A stretch of DNA of 64,000 bases from Ptychodera flava (lineage: Eukaryota > Hemichordata > Enteropneusta > Ptychoderidae). The stretch covers positions 41,319,963 through 41,383,962 of the forward strand of contig NC_091936.1 of assembly GCF_041260155.1 (NCBI RefSeq). The letters run 5' to 3'. Under the pieces are notes generated by a model. That model searched no databases and was not told the origin of the DNA. It was given only the letters and a program-made list of their open reading frames with translations. The translations under genes and the position numbers were made by a program. Shown here in pieces: positions 1-12,600 of the stretch; the stretch's first letter is position 1; every line of letters begins with the position of its first letter.

Positions 1-360
1 CATAGATAGTATTTTATTCGGGAATAATTTACATTATGCCGAACAATAAATCTCGGAGTCTGTCTCTACGTCTGAGTGCATGGTCCGTGTTTCAAAAATT
101 ACAATCGGGGTGGCAGATCCGTGTTTCAAAAATTATAATAGGGGGAATTGTACAAAATAATCCGTCTAAACAAAACAAAACGAAAATATGCGATCCATAG
201 ATAGTATTTTATTCGGGAATAATTTACATTATGCCGAATAATAAATCTCAGAGTCTGTCTCGACGTCCGAGTGCATGGTCCGTGTTACAAAGATTACAAT
301 CGGGGGATTGTACAAAATAATCCGTGTTTCAATTTACAATCAGCGGGATCGTAAAGCACA
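1..360. repeat. tandem repeats in the 3' subterminal part of the piggyBac
   Basis: A block of about 95 bp beginning CATAGATAGTATTTTATTCG occurs at 1 and again at 196, a 195-bp period with only a few differences. Shorter motifs (TCCGTGTTTCAAAAATTA and TTGTACAAAATAATCCGT) recur between and after the two blocks, for example at 147 and 308. The tract lies downstream of the transposase stop, inside the transposon. It mirrors the repeat-rich 5' side and probably belongs to the set of transposase-recognised end repeats. The first copy is cut by the window edge. Confidence 0.8.
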
Positions 361-404
361 AACAAACGGCACAACCGTGCTCAAAATGTGATCATGGTCC
401 GTGT

Positions 405-2924
405 TCAGAATACAGTCAAGCCACTGTTAGGCGAAGCTGTCCCCTGTCCGTTATTTACGTCGGGTTCTCTTGCTGATGGGTGTCGTCGGGCTGTGTGAGT
501 AGAGGTCTGCACGCCAATGCTCCTCTTACCTCGTAGCATCATGCGATGATGAAAAGCCGCAAAACACTCGCCCTCGTGAAGATGAACCCCACACAGACTA
601 CATCCTTTGGACGTCTCAGACAGTCGTCCGCTCGCAGTGGTCTTACCCTCTCTGCTACATACTTTACAGCATTTCTGCCGCCCCTCCAAACGGCTGACAA
701 CGTGCATCGGCTGATTTGTGGATTTATGTACGAGGCAAGAGAAACAGTGGCCTCGACCTCTCTCACACTGGGCTGCGATCGCCCACAATAACCGCCAATG
801 AGTTGTTTCCCGACACGCAGATGAAACATCTTATGGGTCAGCTTACTATCAGGGTGTACATGCTTGAAGCATATATATGCATTTACCAGGGCAACATCAA
901 TCAGGTAACATGCCAGATATGTCCACCATCTGTGGTTCTTGCGCCCAGTGTGAAAGTACTTGCGCTTCTGGTTGGCTCGGTCGACGCCTCCCATGTACCG
1001 GCGATAATTATACAGCGACAGAGGCACTTGTCGCCGCTCGTCTCCCTCCCCCACTGGCACGCACTCCAAGGGTGGATAGACCGTATTCAAGATCAGCACC
1101 TGAGCGTTACTATCCTGATAAGCAGTGATGTTAAGACGAGAGTCCGTTCTGGTCTTGGCTTTCATATCCCCAACAGACAGAGGAAGGCGCTTCCTCTTAC
1201 CCGGCGGAATTAATTGAGGGGGCATGGTGCGACGATTACGGCGGTTAAAACTCCCGACCATGTAGATCCCGGTCTCCATCAGCTCTCTAGCAGTAACGAC
1301 CGTGCTAAACAGGCTATCACAGAATAGGCTGTGATTATATCCACAGAATGGCTGGACCAGCTCCATCGTAATTCTTTTCACCACACCTCGCTCCTGCCGT
1401 CTCCCATCAGTCCGATCCCGATATTTCACACCTAGGTACGGTGCAAAGTTAGCTATGTATGCAGTGGTGGAGTCGCACAGCTGCCATATCTTGAAACCGT
1501 CTCGATCAGGCTTATGCGGTAATCTCTGCTTAAATTTAGAACGGCCCTTAAATCGCACCATGCCCTCGTCGATGGAGATCTCTCTACCCATCTTATAATT
1601 ATTTACGCACCGGTCAACTATGGGCTCCATCCATGGATTGATTTTATACAGGGGATCCTCCTGACACCGACGTCGGCAGCGTGCCTCATCAGGATCACGA
1701 CGTGGATCGTTCTCTGGGTCTGCCAGATGAAAGTATCGCATAAGCTGCTGAAAGCGACTGCGGGTAATCACAGTAGAAATACCCTGGTTTCTCAGAAAGG
1801 GATCGCTAGACCAATAATCCTCCACTGATGATTTACGGTCGATACCCATACAGACTAAGACGCCAATGAACGCCTGCACCTCTCGGTAGTCAGCGTTACG
1901 CCAGTATTTATCTATTTTCCTAGCGATATGTCGCTGGTGAATTTGGCGTATTTATTAGTCTCGTCCTTGGCCAATCTGATCAGTGTAGCTGGAATAAACT
2001 TAAAAAAGTAATCGAGCTCACGGGCGTGGCTGGGCAAGGTGAAAGTCGGTCCTCTCTCATGGTCAAAATCGGTCTCCTCAAATATATTAGCATCGGTAGT
2101 CTCTGACATACGCCAGACAGGAGGGGTGTCGTCCTCCGCCAACACAGCAGCAACGTCATCATCGTCGTCAGAGCTTGCCTCACCTACATACTGCCTGTCA
2201 TAAAAGTCATCGTCCTCTGCGCATCCTCATCAACCTCCGAGTCGGACTCAGCGGTGATATCACCGTCGTCTGGGCGTCTGGGCCTGAACTCGCCCGTAGC
2301 GGCATCAAGGATCATATCTGGCTCAAAATCAGGTGGGCTATCCTGATAACGAACCCTCCGCACTATCTTTTTCGGCGGGGACATCGCAGCACACGAAACT
2401 ATGGCAGGAGCGGGCTCGGCAGCCTCTGCTGATGACGAGGACTCAAGCTCTTTCGCACTGGGCACAGGAACCTCTCCTGACGCAGGATGAGGGCTCATAG
2501 TAGCAACAGGTGGTGTCTCTCCCGGAGCAGCCGGGGGAGAACCAATGGCATCAGCCGTCTCATTACTCACTGTCTCACTAGCAGCAGCAGACGTAGTCTG
2601 TGCAGGTGAAGTATCTCCCACAAGAGCAGATGTAGTCTCTGCAGGTGAAGTAGTCTCTCCCGGAGCAGCCGGGTGAGAACCACTGGCAACCGGTGACCCG
2701 TCATCATCCTCATCGGCAGAACGATCGGTCTTACGTTTACGCTTACCACTGGGTTTTTCAGCCGGAGATGGCTTCGCCTTACGGGAGCGTTTCTTGCCCG
2801 ACTTCTTAGAACGTTTACTAGGGACATCACAACGATCGCTACCACTACCGCCCGGAGACTCTGCATCTTTGAGCTTCAGTCGTCTGCTCGCCTTCAGAAA
2901 ACTTTTGCGGTCCGTCAAGCTCAT
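405..2924 (-). pseudogene. piggyBac transposase, three frame changes
   Basis: The enzyme cuts and pastes the element at TTAA. From the start at 2924 there is a 240-residue Lys/Ser/Pro/Ala-rich N-terminal region ending in an acidic stretch. Then comes a domain running DYFFKF..LIRLAKDETNKY, IDKYWRNADYREVQAFIGV and YWSSDPFLRNQGIS. The DDE_Tnp_1_7 catalytic core is in the frame 1879-539: the three aspartates lie in SIDEGM (D104 of that frame), FCDSLFS (D188) and GGVDRANQ (D300). The C-terminal Cys/His zinc-binding region (CCKVC, CSLCGVHLHEGEC, FHH) is in the frame 788-405. Frames change near 2205, near 1915 (in an A-run) and near 725, so the gene reads in four pieces. Catalytic residues are kept, which suggests fairly recent decay. 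Small introns are a less likely explanation, because no splice sites bracket the changes. Confidence 0.85.
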
Positions 2925-2949
2925 GTCTGGAACAGTGTCGACAGACTAG

Positions 2950-4702
2950 CAGGTCCCTCTCTTTTAAAGCCACAGGGAAACAAAGCCCTGGACATGATTG
3001 GACGCAGGGGTGTTAATATATGCATCCACCTGTTATTATAATGGACCTACGGCAATCAGTCCACCAACCGGCGCTGACATTCCTACCTGTCATGTAAATT
3101 GCCTGTCCGCACCATTTGATATGCTAATAATACTCATTTGCGATGCAAATCCCTCGAGCACTTAGCATAACATAGTCAATGTCATTAGCATCTCAACTTG
3201 ACATTCCGTCCAGCTGGGTACGTGGCATGCGCACCTGCCACCCAAGGACGTTGGCCCAAGCCCATGTTTAGTACGGGTGGGAACCCGTCTCTTTAACCTC
3301 ATGTCCCTTCTAAGTACGCCTGCGCAGGGCGTATTGTCATCCAAGTCGGTGACAAGCCAACCCGACAGATCGCCCATTAAGCAGTAATGGACTGGCCGTC
3401 TCGTTCTTGTACGGCAACGAACAGTGCTTCAGCGGCTTGTTTAGGTCATAACCGTCGCCTGCCGAGCGGCTTACCCAACTAAGGCGGTCAAAGATGAAGG
3501 ATGCCAAAATTGTCAACAGCTGTCTCGGCCTCGTCCGTTGGGCAAACATGGCTCCTTCAAATAACGTGGCCAGCACGTCTACGTCATCAGCGGTGATGAC
3601 GACCCGTCATTGACGCCCGAGTGCGTAAAACTCGGAATATACCGACAGGTACCTCTACCTGAGTCGGTCATACTACGGTATAAACCAACACAGGTCTGCC
3701 AACTCCCGTTAGACTCGGCCGTTAGCCGAACTTCACAGGGACAACATAGGCGTAACAAGTCGGTGAACAACGGTTCACGCACCTAACCGCAGCCGCCAAG
3801 TCGGTGAACAATGGTATCAAATTTTGAGGCCATGTTCCTGAATGGCAAGGCTGAGGCGGTGTGTTTCGTTGCACGGCTTGAACGTCTAGAGCCAAGTGCA
3901 GCCGACAACGTCCGACATCTGAGTGGGTAGTCTTTTCGAGAAGGTAACAAGTCGGTTAAAAGCGGTGGTTACCCTTCACAAATGTCGCTCAAGTCCGTTC
4001 GGATCAGTTCCATGTCAGGGACTAATCAAGCCGAGTCCGTCAAATCCGTCCGCACTTCCCGTCAATCAGGACCAAGTCCGTGATTTTCGTCTCGCACCAT
4101 TGGCAAAAAATTGCACCGCCAGCTGAGGCGGTCTTAGGCGGTTGCCTTCGAGAAAGCCGAGTCCGTCAATCCGTCCGCACTTCCCGTCAATCAGGACCAA
4201 GTCCGTGATTTTCGTCTCGCACCATTGGCAAAAAATTGCACCGCCAGCTGAGGCGGTCTTAGGCGGTTGCCTTACAGATTAGCGTTGCCGAGACGGTCAA
4301 TTTCGGCCGCAATCTATGTAGTGCCTCAGAGCCAAGTTAACCCAAACTCCGCTAGAATACGTCAACGTGCTAACCTGCCAAGTACGCTACTCGTCCCCCC
4401 AAAAAAAACCAGTCCCCACCGGGGTGGGGGACTGGCTGGGTAGCTTCCGCACCTTTCCCTGTCGTTGGACTCTCTGTGAACCCATTTCGAGAGCAAACGC
4501 CGTTCCTCGCCCAAAACCTGTCCTCGAACGACCCCTAGCGCGAGCAAGGGTTTGCTACACGTAGTTCCGTCGACTAGGCAGGAAAGGGGGTACCAAAAAG
4601 TAGCCCGATTTCCACCGCCTTGGCAGGATAACGGCCGTGGCTGCTCAGATTCTAGCTACACCGAATTTCAAGCGGATTTTCACCGACTTGGCAGGAAAAG
4701 GG
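2950..4702. repeat. long 5' subterminal region with reiterated terminal motif
   Basis: No coding region is supported here. The terminal motif CCTGCCAAGTCGGTGAA recurs inside in partial form. On the plus strand, CCAAGTCGGTGA is at about 3342, ACAAGTCGGTGAACAA at 3755, GCCAAGTCGGTGAACAA at 3796 and ACAAGTCGGTTAAAAGCGG at 3947. In the reverse sense, C(T)TGGCAGGA(A/T)AA is at 4573, 4618 and 4688. A G-rich hairpin (CCAGTCCCCACC pairing with GGTGGGGGACTGG) is at 4409-4435. Opposed repeats like these are typical of transposase binding arrays in piggyBac ends. The function is inferred; the repetition is seen. Confidence 0.65.
4030..4273. repeat. tandem duplication, 126-bp period, in piggyBac 5' region
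   Basis: Copy 1 (4030-4148) and copy 2 (4156-4273) both run from GCCGAGTCCGTCAA to CTTAGGCGGTTGCCTT. They are identical except for one missing base in copy 2, and are separated by CGAGAAA. The near-identity points to a recent duplication inside the transposon end. Confidence 0.9.
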
Positions 4703-4706
4703 TTAA

Positions 4707-5746
4707 TGAAATGATTGTGTCCATCAAAACTACAGGACCATAATGGTATTTGACATGTATGAAATTGTCTTATTTCTCAACATTTGTGTGTGGATTGACA
4801 AATTTAACACCCAGTGTCTCTCCTTCTCTGCACGCATTTTATACCTACAACAAATTTTAATCTTTGTATGACTTGACAGCATAAACAGTCTAGCAAAAAC
4901 TGTGAGAAATATGATAGTTTGCACAAATTTTGCCATTATTGCTGACCAGTTTAAGGCAAATAATTTGCTGAATTGCACTGGATGTTAATAACATAGTAGT
5001 TTTATTGATTGCTATGACACGGTACAGAGACTCCAAGTCTCGCATTACTATGTTTTATAATGGCCTAAAAATAGAACACGGAGGTTCTGCAAGGGGAAAT
5101 ATTGCAGAAGTCACAAACAGATTTTTTAAGGTACTCACATGGTGACAACAGAATGACCCAGACACAGATATTTGAATATTTTTCATTTAAAATACAACCA
5201 ATTTATTTTGGGTAATGTTAAAGGCATTCATAATGATGTTGTGGTATTAAAATATTTGTAATTATTCAACAGCAGTATAATAGCATTACACAATATCCAT
5301 CATCAAGGATCTACCATACTTAAAACATTCAACCATTCACACTGAGCTTATAAATGCTGTTACTTACTGCAGCTATTGCTACATGTATGAGTATTATGTG
5401 AAAATTCTGTCCGTCAAATTTAATATTATAAGAATTTCTACTGAATGCTAAATTAAGTTAAGGCATCATTTTTGTGGGAAAGTGGGAGTTTTACTTTGGG
5501 CATACTGCATAGCCCTACGATAAGAGGTCTATGCTTTGGGCAATGGACATGTAGATGACAAAATGTGATGCATCAACAATGACTGTCAAATAGTCAAATT
5601 AAATCTTGGCACTTCCATGATTTTATACCTAAAACCTAAAATCTATCACCACTAGCTAACAAATTACTTGCGCATACAAGGTATGAAGGTGACATTATTG
5701 TATCAATCCTCATTTTGACCTAAATCTGTCTAGAGCAGTGAGACAG
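4707..5746. other. intergenic, no gene seen
   Basis: AT-rich DNA between the piggyBac end and the TTAA-flanked MITE. Open frames are short and unlike known proteins. I found no RNA gene, and no repeat apart from short homopolymers. Confidence 0.6.
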
Positions 5747-5750
5747 TTAA

Positions 5751-5983
5751 CCCTTTGAGTGTCAAAGGAAATTTTTGTAAACTTATAAAATATGACCAAA
5801 ACAATGTTTTCAGGTCCAAACATTTTGTTCTGATTTTTCCCAAAATTTTGACCAAAAACTGGAGTTTATAATAAGTACTGTCCAACTGTTCCACATTTTT
5901 CAAAAGATTTACAGAAAAATTCATAAAAATTGGTAAAATATGTCACTATAACTTTGTTAGGAATAATTACAGCACTCAAAGGG
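5751..5983. mobile_element. 233-bp MITE with TTAA target duplication (piggyBac-type)
   Basis: The element begins CCCTTTGAGTG and ends CACTCAAAGGG, a perfect 11-bp terminal inverted repeat (the next base differs). It is flanked by TTAA at 5747-5750 and 5984-5987. There is no coding capacity and the interior is AT-rich. The CCC...GGG ends and TTAA sites are the piggyBac signature, so it is probably mobilised by a piggyBac-like transposase. Its end differs from the CCCTTTTCCTGCC end of the element at 4702, so it belongs to another family. Confidence 0.85.
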
Positions 5984-5987
5984 TTAA

Positions 5988-7397
5988 GAATACATTGAGA
6001 TATATCCACAAAAAGCTAGACATCCAAGAGAAAGGCTACGTAAAAGCAAAGATAAAATAATTGCACATTACTGCTCCATCCTAATTTCAAGTACAGTATT
6101 CCGTTTGGTGTCCGCTGTAATTAGGACAACAGTATATAAATGGCAGGATCTCAACAAATTACACATACCCCACCTTGTACCCATGCACTGCACAGGTGAA
6201 TTCCTACTGCTCTAAAAGATGGAAGGTGGATTTTATGAACACAAGAATGCCATCAAACAAATTAACCCCTGCGTTAAGATTGGAATGCCCATCACAGGTT
6301 TTTGAAAAACTTTTAAACATTCTTAAACATCCTTAAATTGAACTTTGTTGAATTAACGTTACACTATAATATAAATAATCATCTAAAAGAATTAGAAAGG
6401 TGTAGGAAGTGAGATTGAAAAGCACCAATTTTTTTTATTTGAAACCCAATGAATTATACTTTCAATGTGTTACATGTATACACATATGTACCTGTGTCTC
6501 AAGAAGGCATAATTATGTAAATTTCTGTTTTAGAAAGGCATTTTGGAATTAAACTAGTCTACGAAACATGATTTTTAAGTGATCGTTGGAATCTACAAAT
6601 TCAAGTTGAAGGATACAATGTTGTCATGAGCAGGATGTTATGTGGCCCCTGGTTAGCCGGAGTCAATGTACAGAGTTGATACATTTCACTTCACTACTTT
6701 AATCAATGTAGTGTGATATATTAGTGTACATTTGAATTGGAATTACAGCTTTCAAAGAGGTCATTTTCCTGTATTCCAAATCATCAGTTTACAATATTTA
6801 TTTATGCATGTATGAAGAAAACAATAATACTGTCATGAAGAGTTCAATTTGTTTACATTTGGTAATATTATGTTTGATGACATCCTTGGATGGGACATAT
6901 ACTATACTGCATACATATACTATACTACATACATACTGTATTGCATATAAAATGTGAACCTTGATGGAAAAGTGATTCATCCACTGACTGAAACCCTTTG
7001 TTGTACAAAAATACCAGTTTCTTTCATGTGTGGCCGGCTAACATCCTGTTTTACCTTACTGACATACCTATTTCTGGACTGCTACTCAAATTATCACATG
7101 ATTCAATATTATTCTTTCATTTGGCTGACATTTCAATTGGCAGATTCATAAAATTTTCTGTTTCAGGTCACTTTAATACTATCGAACTGTTGAGGAATAC
7201 AGATATATAACCACAAAAGCTGATGACTGTGGTTGAATACAGTGGAATGCCGTCAGATGTTTGGCATGTCGTATTACCACCGAGAGAATGGCTGCCACTT
7301 GCCTCATGACAACTGCTCCCAGCAAAAAGCCGTCATTCAAACACATATTCATTCACTGGTCGTTAAAATATTTACATGGGACAAACTGTCTACTTAC
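5988..7397. other. no gene firmly supported
   Basis: AT-rich DNA. If the minus-strand gene at 7398-8750 is real, its further coding exons should lie here. One weak candidate exon is 7278-7312 on the minus strand (acceptor GGGAGCAG, donor GTAATA), whose phase would fit. I cannot separate such short exons from chance. Confidence 0.4.
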
Positions 7398-8750
7398 GTA
7401 GAACCACCAGGGTAACTCCCAAACTTCAGAAAAGGGAACATTTCTGTCTCTGGAGGTGTCACAGGATGCCAGGAGGAAAACCGACTGACCTCATCCCACC
7501 GCTCTATTATTATTGTAATTATGCATGATATTATGCCGGCACACACTGATGATGTCATAGATACTGCCTCTTGCTGGCGGAATTCCATAACAAGGCATCT
7601 GTGACAGTATCCACTTTCACCAGTAATTACTACAACTTGGCCAGCTGTTTGCTTTTTTGTTTTTTATGTCTTCATGCATACAGTGCTTATTCATTTATTT
7701 TTCATTCATTCATTCAAGTATTCTGTTGCAAGCACATGCTTTTTAAATCTTTAACTTAAATTTGTTTGTATTATAATCAGATAAGCTTATTTAACAAGAT
7801 GGAGTGGCTCAGTTCAGAATGCATCTGAATTTGAAGTGACATACTGTAAGTTGATACATTTGTATATTTTGCAGGCAAACTTATTTTTCCATTATCAGAA
7901 GACACTGCTTTGATGACTATGATTATAATATATTAAGGTAATTGAGCGATGTGTAGATCTGTAGGAAATTGCAATCAAACACTTTCGAATTTTTTTATAA
8001 TTAAAATAAATATGGTATTTAAATCCTCTTGGTTATTCAAAATATGGCTTCTTGTATCTTCTAAGTTCTAGTTCAATTTTGCTTTTGCCACCTTTTACTT
8101 AAATTTCGATCAGAAACATATTTTTTTCAGCTTAAAGAAAGCACTTTGGAAATCTAGAAACTTGCCCGGTATTTTCTATTAATATTCAAAATTAATACCA
8201 AAAATTTCAATGTGCTTCTTTCTTATAACAATACCGGAAAAAAAACCACGAAAATCAAGCTATCACTGCAAGGGGCAATGAATGTCCTTATGCGGCCTCA
8301 AATTTATTCCTTGTTCGCCTTCAAATCAACATAAGTACAAATTGCTGTTTGAAATCTCAGAGAAAACCTGTAATTTAGCAAAAAAACGGATTTTTCAATG
8401 TTCAAGATATTTACCACATTGACGAAACAAACTTTCATAAAGTAGATAAAACTTTGAAAGGTGTTTAGGAAGTATCGCTTGATAACGTTTCCTTACAAAT
8501 GTCTTCATCATATGAAATTCTCGAATTTCTTCGACTCTGTGGCAGGTGAGATCACGAGAAGGAACTAAACTTGAAATTTGGAACACGGTTCCAAAGCATT
8601 TCCCGGCCCGAATTATAATGTTAGGACTACTCCAACAGCTAAAATATGATAAACTCACCTTATATTTCAGCTTCTACGAATTTGCGTTTGGCTTTTCCCC
8701 CGTTTCTCAGTGTCTTGAGGTGCGATGCAGGTAAGCCACCGCACCGCGTA
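7398..8750 (-). CDS. candidate unrecognised gene, 5' exons only
   Basis: Three exons are proposed. Exon 1 is non-coding and ends at a strong AAG|GTGAGT donor near 8657, inside a CpG-rich stretch (8700-8900) that looks like a promoter. Exon 2 is 8415-8536, with acceptor CCTGCCACAG, first ATG at 8511 and donor G|GTAAAT. Exon 3 is 7398-7503, with acceptor AATAATAG and donor CTAC|GTAAGT. Phases agree (1 then 2). The joined start reads MMKTFVRKRYQAILPKHLSK, then FYLLYESLFRQCERWDEVSR, then HPVTPPETEMFPFLKFGSYP. This looks like an amphipathic helical N-terminus, but I do not recognise the family. Being divergent from the dehydrogenase gene at 9698, it may share its promoter region. Later exons are not located. 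Confidence 0.4.
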
Positions 8751-8759
8751 CCGCACGCT

Positions 8760-9697
8760 GCAGCTGTAACGATCGCCCACGACCAACGTAACACACCTGA
8801 GGAGACGAGATGTTGTTGTCGCGACGACAAAACACACCGGTAAACCGAAACAAACTCACGTCATCTGTAACCTTGTCGATCAAGGGTATCCGAAATAAAA
8901 TATGTCCACACTTTTAGCCCTCTGCTGCTAAAATGATGATGTTTTCTCGAAGTTTTCCGGTAAGAAGAGAGAAGACATTATATTGACAAGAAGAACACGG
9001 GCTTTCGGTCAGCCATTTTGGGATCTAAGAAATATTCTCACTTGGTCAAGGGTAAACTTTCCTTGAAAATATTCTTTAAAATTTATGATCGTTTGATGAT
9101 AATTGAACTTCAAAATCGTATATATACTTTAATGACAGTGATTTTATAGGTAATTAATATATATTAAAGTCTATATGATACAGATATTACAAATATAATA
9201 TTGGTGATAACTTACGCATAGGAACGAGGTTAATTGACGTCACCAACTTCTTTGGCACAACCATTTTAAAGATAGGGTGAACAATGTCCCTGCGGACTCA
9301 TAAACAGCAACATTAACACATACATACACTGTAACGTATCAGTACTGTATCAGAACTGCTAGAACAGCTAGAGTTCATTTACCTTATTTTCACAATTACC
9401 TGATATTTAATCGCTATTTCATTCCCATACTGTATCATTTGCCAAAAGCAGGTGAGAGGGGCTGAAAAACCGCTTACGTTCATTTATCTATGGTGTTATT
9501 AAAGTTTAATTGAATTTTTTTCACTGGTACCGAGTCATTACTGTCAAAGTTGAATTTTGTCCGTGCATGGAGCTCGGAATAGAACGGCTCCCAAAGCCTA
9601 TATTTGTGTACAAAATGGTACAGCCCTCTTTGGTCACCTGATCTGCTGACCTCTGACCAAAAAGGCTCAGCTGTATGTTGGAGATCGAGCAGTCGAC
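8760..9697. promoter_or_regulatory. likely divergent promoter region and 5' UTR of HSD17B14-like gene
   Basis: The stretch around 8740-8870 is rich in CpG (for example CACCGCGTACCGCACGC and GTTGTCGCGACGACAA) compared with the surrounding DNA. It lies between the candidate minus-strand gene and the plus-strand dehydrogenase. 9480-9697 is probably 5' UTR. No TATA box is obvious. No protein-coding frame is supported here. Confidence 0.4.
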
Positions 9698-12600
9698 ATG
9701 GCAGCTCCGGCCAGCAGTCTTCGTTACAGGGATAAAGTTGCAATAGTAACTGGAGGATCGAAGGGAATCGGAGAAGGGGTCGTCAGAGTCTTTGGTAAGT
9801 GAACCTTGGTAAGTCAAATTCTCAAAAATTGCAACAAAAATGCAACATATCCGTATACTGTCTTTGTAAATTGTAGCGGTCATGAACTAGATTTTTTCAT
9901 TGTTTTTGTCTTCTCGGTAAATGAAACGTGCTTTGACGCACATAATATGTGAAATACTGAGTATATACGCAAGTCGGCAACATAACAACTGCACATATAA
10001 ACACAGTTCTATTTCGCAAACTCACGAACCAGGACAAAGTTCACGAAAATCATTTATAGATTTCCGAAACATATCATTTGTCCCTGGCCATAATTGCGCT
10101 ATGACCTCCTTTGTCCACGACATTACAAATACGCCCCCTATAACTAAGGTCAGCTGTCATCCCTATTCTGTGCCTGCGTCAGATGGTCACACAACAATGA
10201 TACCAACAAACGAGAGTTTTGGATCAACTGCTACGCAATGAAAGATCAAGTCGTCGAAAACGTCAAAACTTAGTTTCAATTCAAGAGAAAATCGAACAAC
10301 AAAATCGACGGATACAATGAGATTCCAACCAATAAGTATCGTAGGCATGATTGATTAGTTTGAAAACAATTCGATATGCCATAGGAGTACATGGATTGGA
10401 TAGGCATTCGTGTATTGTGTGCAATGTCATGTGACGTGACAATGGCTAGAGCATATAATTGAACATAGGTGTGGTTGCACTTGCAGCTGTGCCCTGTTGT
10501 TGCAGTTAGAATATTTCATTGACTTCCAACTTCAATCTATGTTCCAGTCCTTTATAAAGACAGACAAAGATCAACACTTTCACCCCTTCCCATCCTTTCT
10601 CTTGGAACGGCCTTCACGTGGCTTTTTAGTCCAAGATTTCTGATGAAAGCATTTTCAGAAGGGACGTTTTACTTCATCCTAAATTATCCAAATTTTACCA
10701 GCAATTACTTTCACACAATCATCGCCATGCTATGTTTAAGCAATAAAGCACACCAAACGAAGCTACATGTATACCACAAGATTTTGACCAGTTCATGACA
10801 TATATGCACAAGCGATAGCGAGTGCATATATGAAGTGAACTGGTCAAAATCAAGTGGTATACCATCGCTGGGTGTGATTTATTGCTATTATATCATAACA
10901 GTATATTGAGATTCTGGCGTGGAACGTCATAAGCGGATTTTTGCACAAGCTAAGAGCTCGCGCATATGCCACTTGTGGTATATCGCCAATATACCACGGT
11001 TCTTTTCCCTTCTTGACCAATCAGATCGCAGTATGTGCACCATCAATATAACTGGCACAAGTATGATATAATAAACGATATACAATGTCATTCAACACTG
11101 AAAACAAACAGTGTGGACTATTTTAATTGCACTTGAATGTTATTCAAACATAATTAATTTTCATTACCTCTCGTCTCCTATGACACCTGTAACAAAATAA
11201 ACAATTATAGTTCAGCTGTTAAGATTTTGGTTGTGTTTGCTGGTTTAGTGCCTTGGGTTGGGTAATCTTATTGTTTGACATTTGATTAACCTCAAAACTT
11301 ACTTTCAATAGACACAGCCAAATCAGCAAGTTGTATGAAATGTGATGCATAACTAAGTCAACCACATGTTTGGAAATTTGATACATAAAAGGAGTCACTG
11401 GACTCAAAATATGCTGATTTCCAAAGGAATAACAGTTACAAAGAATGTTTTGTTTCCCTTTAAAAAGCTGGTTGTTGCCTGACCTTTTAGAAAGAAGGCT
11501 TTTACAACAAAGCTAACCCAAATATACTCTTTCCTCTCTTTTTCTCCACATCAATAGTTCAGAATGGTGCAAAAGTTGTGTTTTGTGCAAGAGGAGGTAA
11601 GGTAATCTATGCTTTCTCAGTGAATAAATTGATACTTTAAGGCACCAATGAAAGATGACATGAATGCCCTTAATCAACCTTTGTGTTAGGAAATAGAATA
11701 TGTATGCTTCATGAATGGAGGTAACCTTGGATTCAAGGGGTCGTGTCAATGAAAGTTCGTGTATTGCCCATACAAGATGCTCTATTTATGATACAATCAG
11801 CAACACTGGCCACATATTCAGCACGGAAAGAGTTTATCAACCTAGCCTAACAATCATTCATTATATGAATACCTTTGAATTTCTAATATATGGTTATTTA
11901 AAAGATACCAGGATTTATGTCCAAGTTCATCATACAGTGGAGATATTGTCCAAGATGCAGTAAGCATCGAAGACAATACTAAAGCTTACAATGTATTAGG
12001 ACATAAATCGCAGTACTTATCACATGAACTTTATCATTTTACAACTTTTATAGTCTAGGTTTACCAGAAAAGTCAAAATTATAGCATTTTGAGAATGCCT
12101 TGTCATACACTGTGTGTCACGATTGCGAACAGACTAAGATCTCATTCAGCACATCTGCTAAGTGTACAGAACAAATATTTAACCTACACAGTGCAATGCA
12201 CATGCTAGAAAAGTAGTTCAGCAGCATAATTTCACACAAATTCACAGATTTTGGACTGACCATTATGCACTGTGTGATGCAAGATGTTAGATGTAATTTT
12301 TTGAGAAGAATCTGAAATCTTGTCTTGTTTTCACTGTGTTGACAAAAAGTTGTTATCAGGTCAAAAGTCAAAACGCATTCGATACATCTACTCAGTCTCT
12401 CCAATAAAGGAGGGAATGTGATCTACTTTCTCTTTCCCATACAATCAAATATGTATTGCCAGTTAAGTGTACAAAATCCATGGAAAGTAATATTTTCTGA
12501 CAAGCCAAAAACTAAAATTCTTAAGTTTTGGTCAGAATGGATTGTCTGCAGAAGTAATCTGATTGAGACCATCAGTATAAAAATCATTTCAGTTGTGACA

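Larger units (their letters stand above)
1..4702 (-). mobile_element. piggyBac DNA transposon, 5' part, running off the window start
   Basis: The right-hand boundary is seen directly: the sequence reads CACCGACTTGGCAGGAAAAGGG and then TTAA at 4703-4706. Read on the minus strand the element therefore starts CCCTTTTCCTGCCAAG next to TTAA, the classic piggyBac end and target site. The transposase gene lies on the minus strand (about 2924 to 405), with about 1.78 kb of non-coding subterminal DNA before it. Its 3' part holds tandem repeats and continues past base 1, so the second terminal repeat and target copy are outside the window. The region is visibly richer in G+C than the flanking DNA, in keeping with an inserted element. 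Family is secure; the true length is unknown. Confidence 0.85.

Noticed and set aside
3937-4300. Possible tRNA or structured RNA in the G+C-rich tandem region
   Set aside because: There is no cloverleaf with A and B boxes. The structure is explained by repeats of the piggyBac subterminal region.
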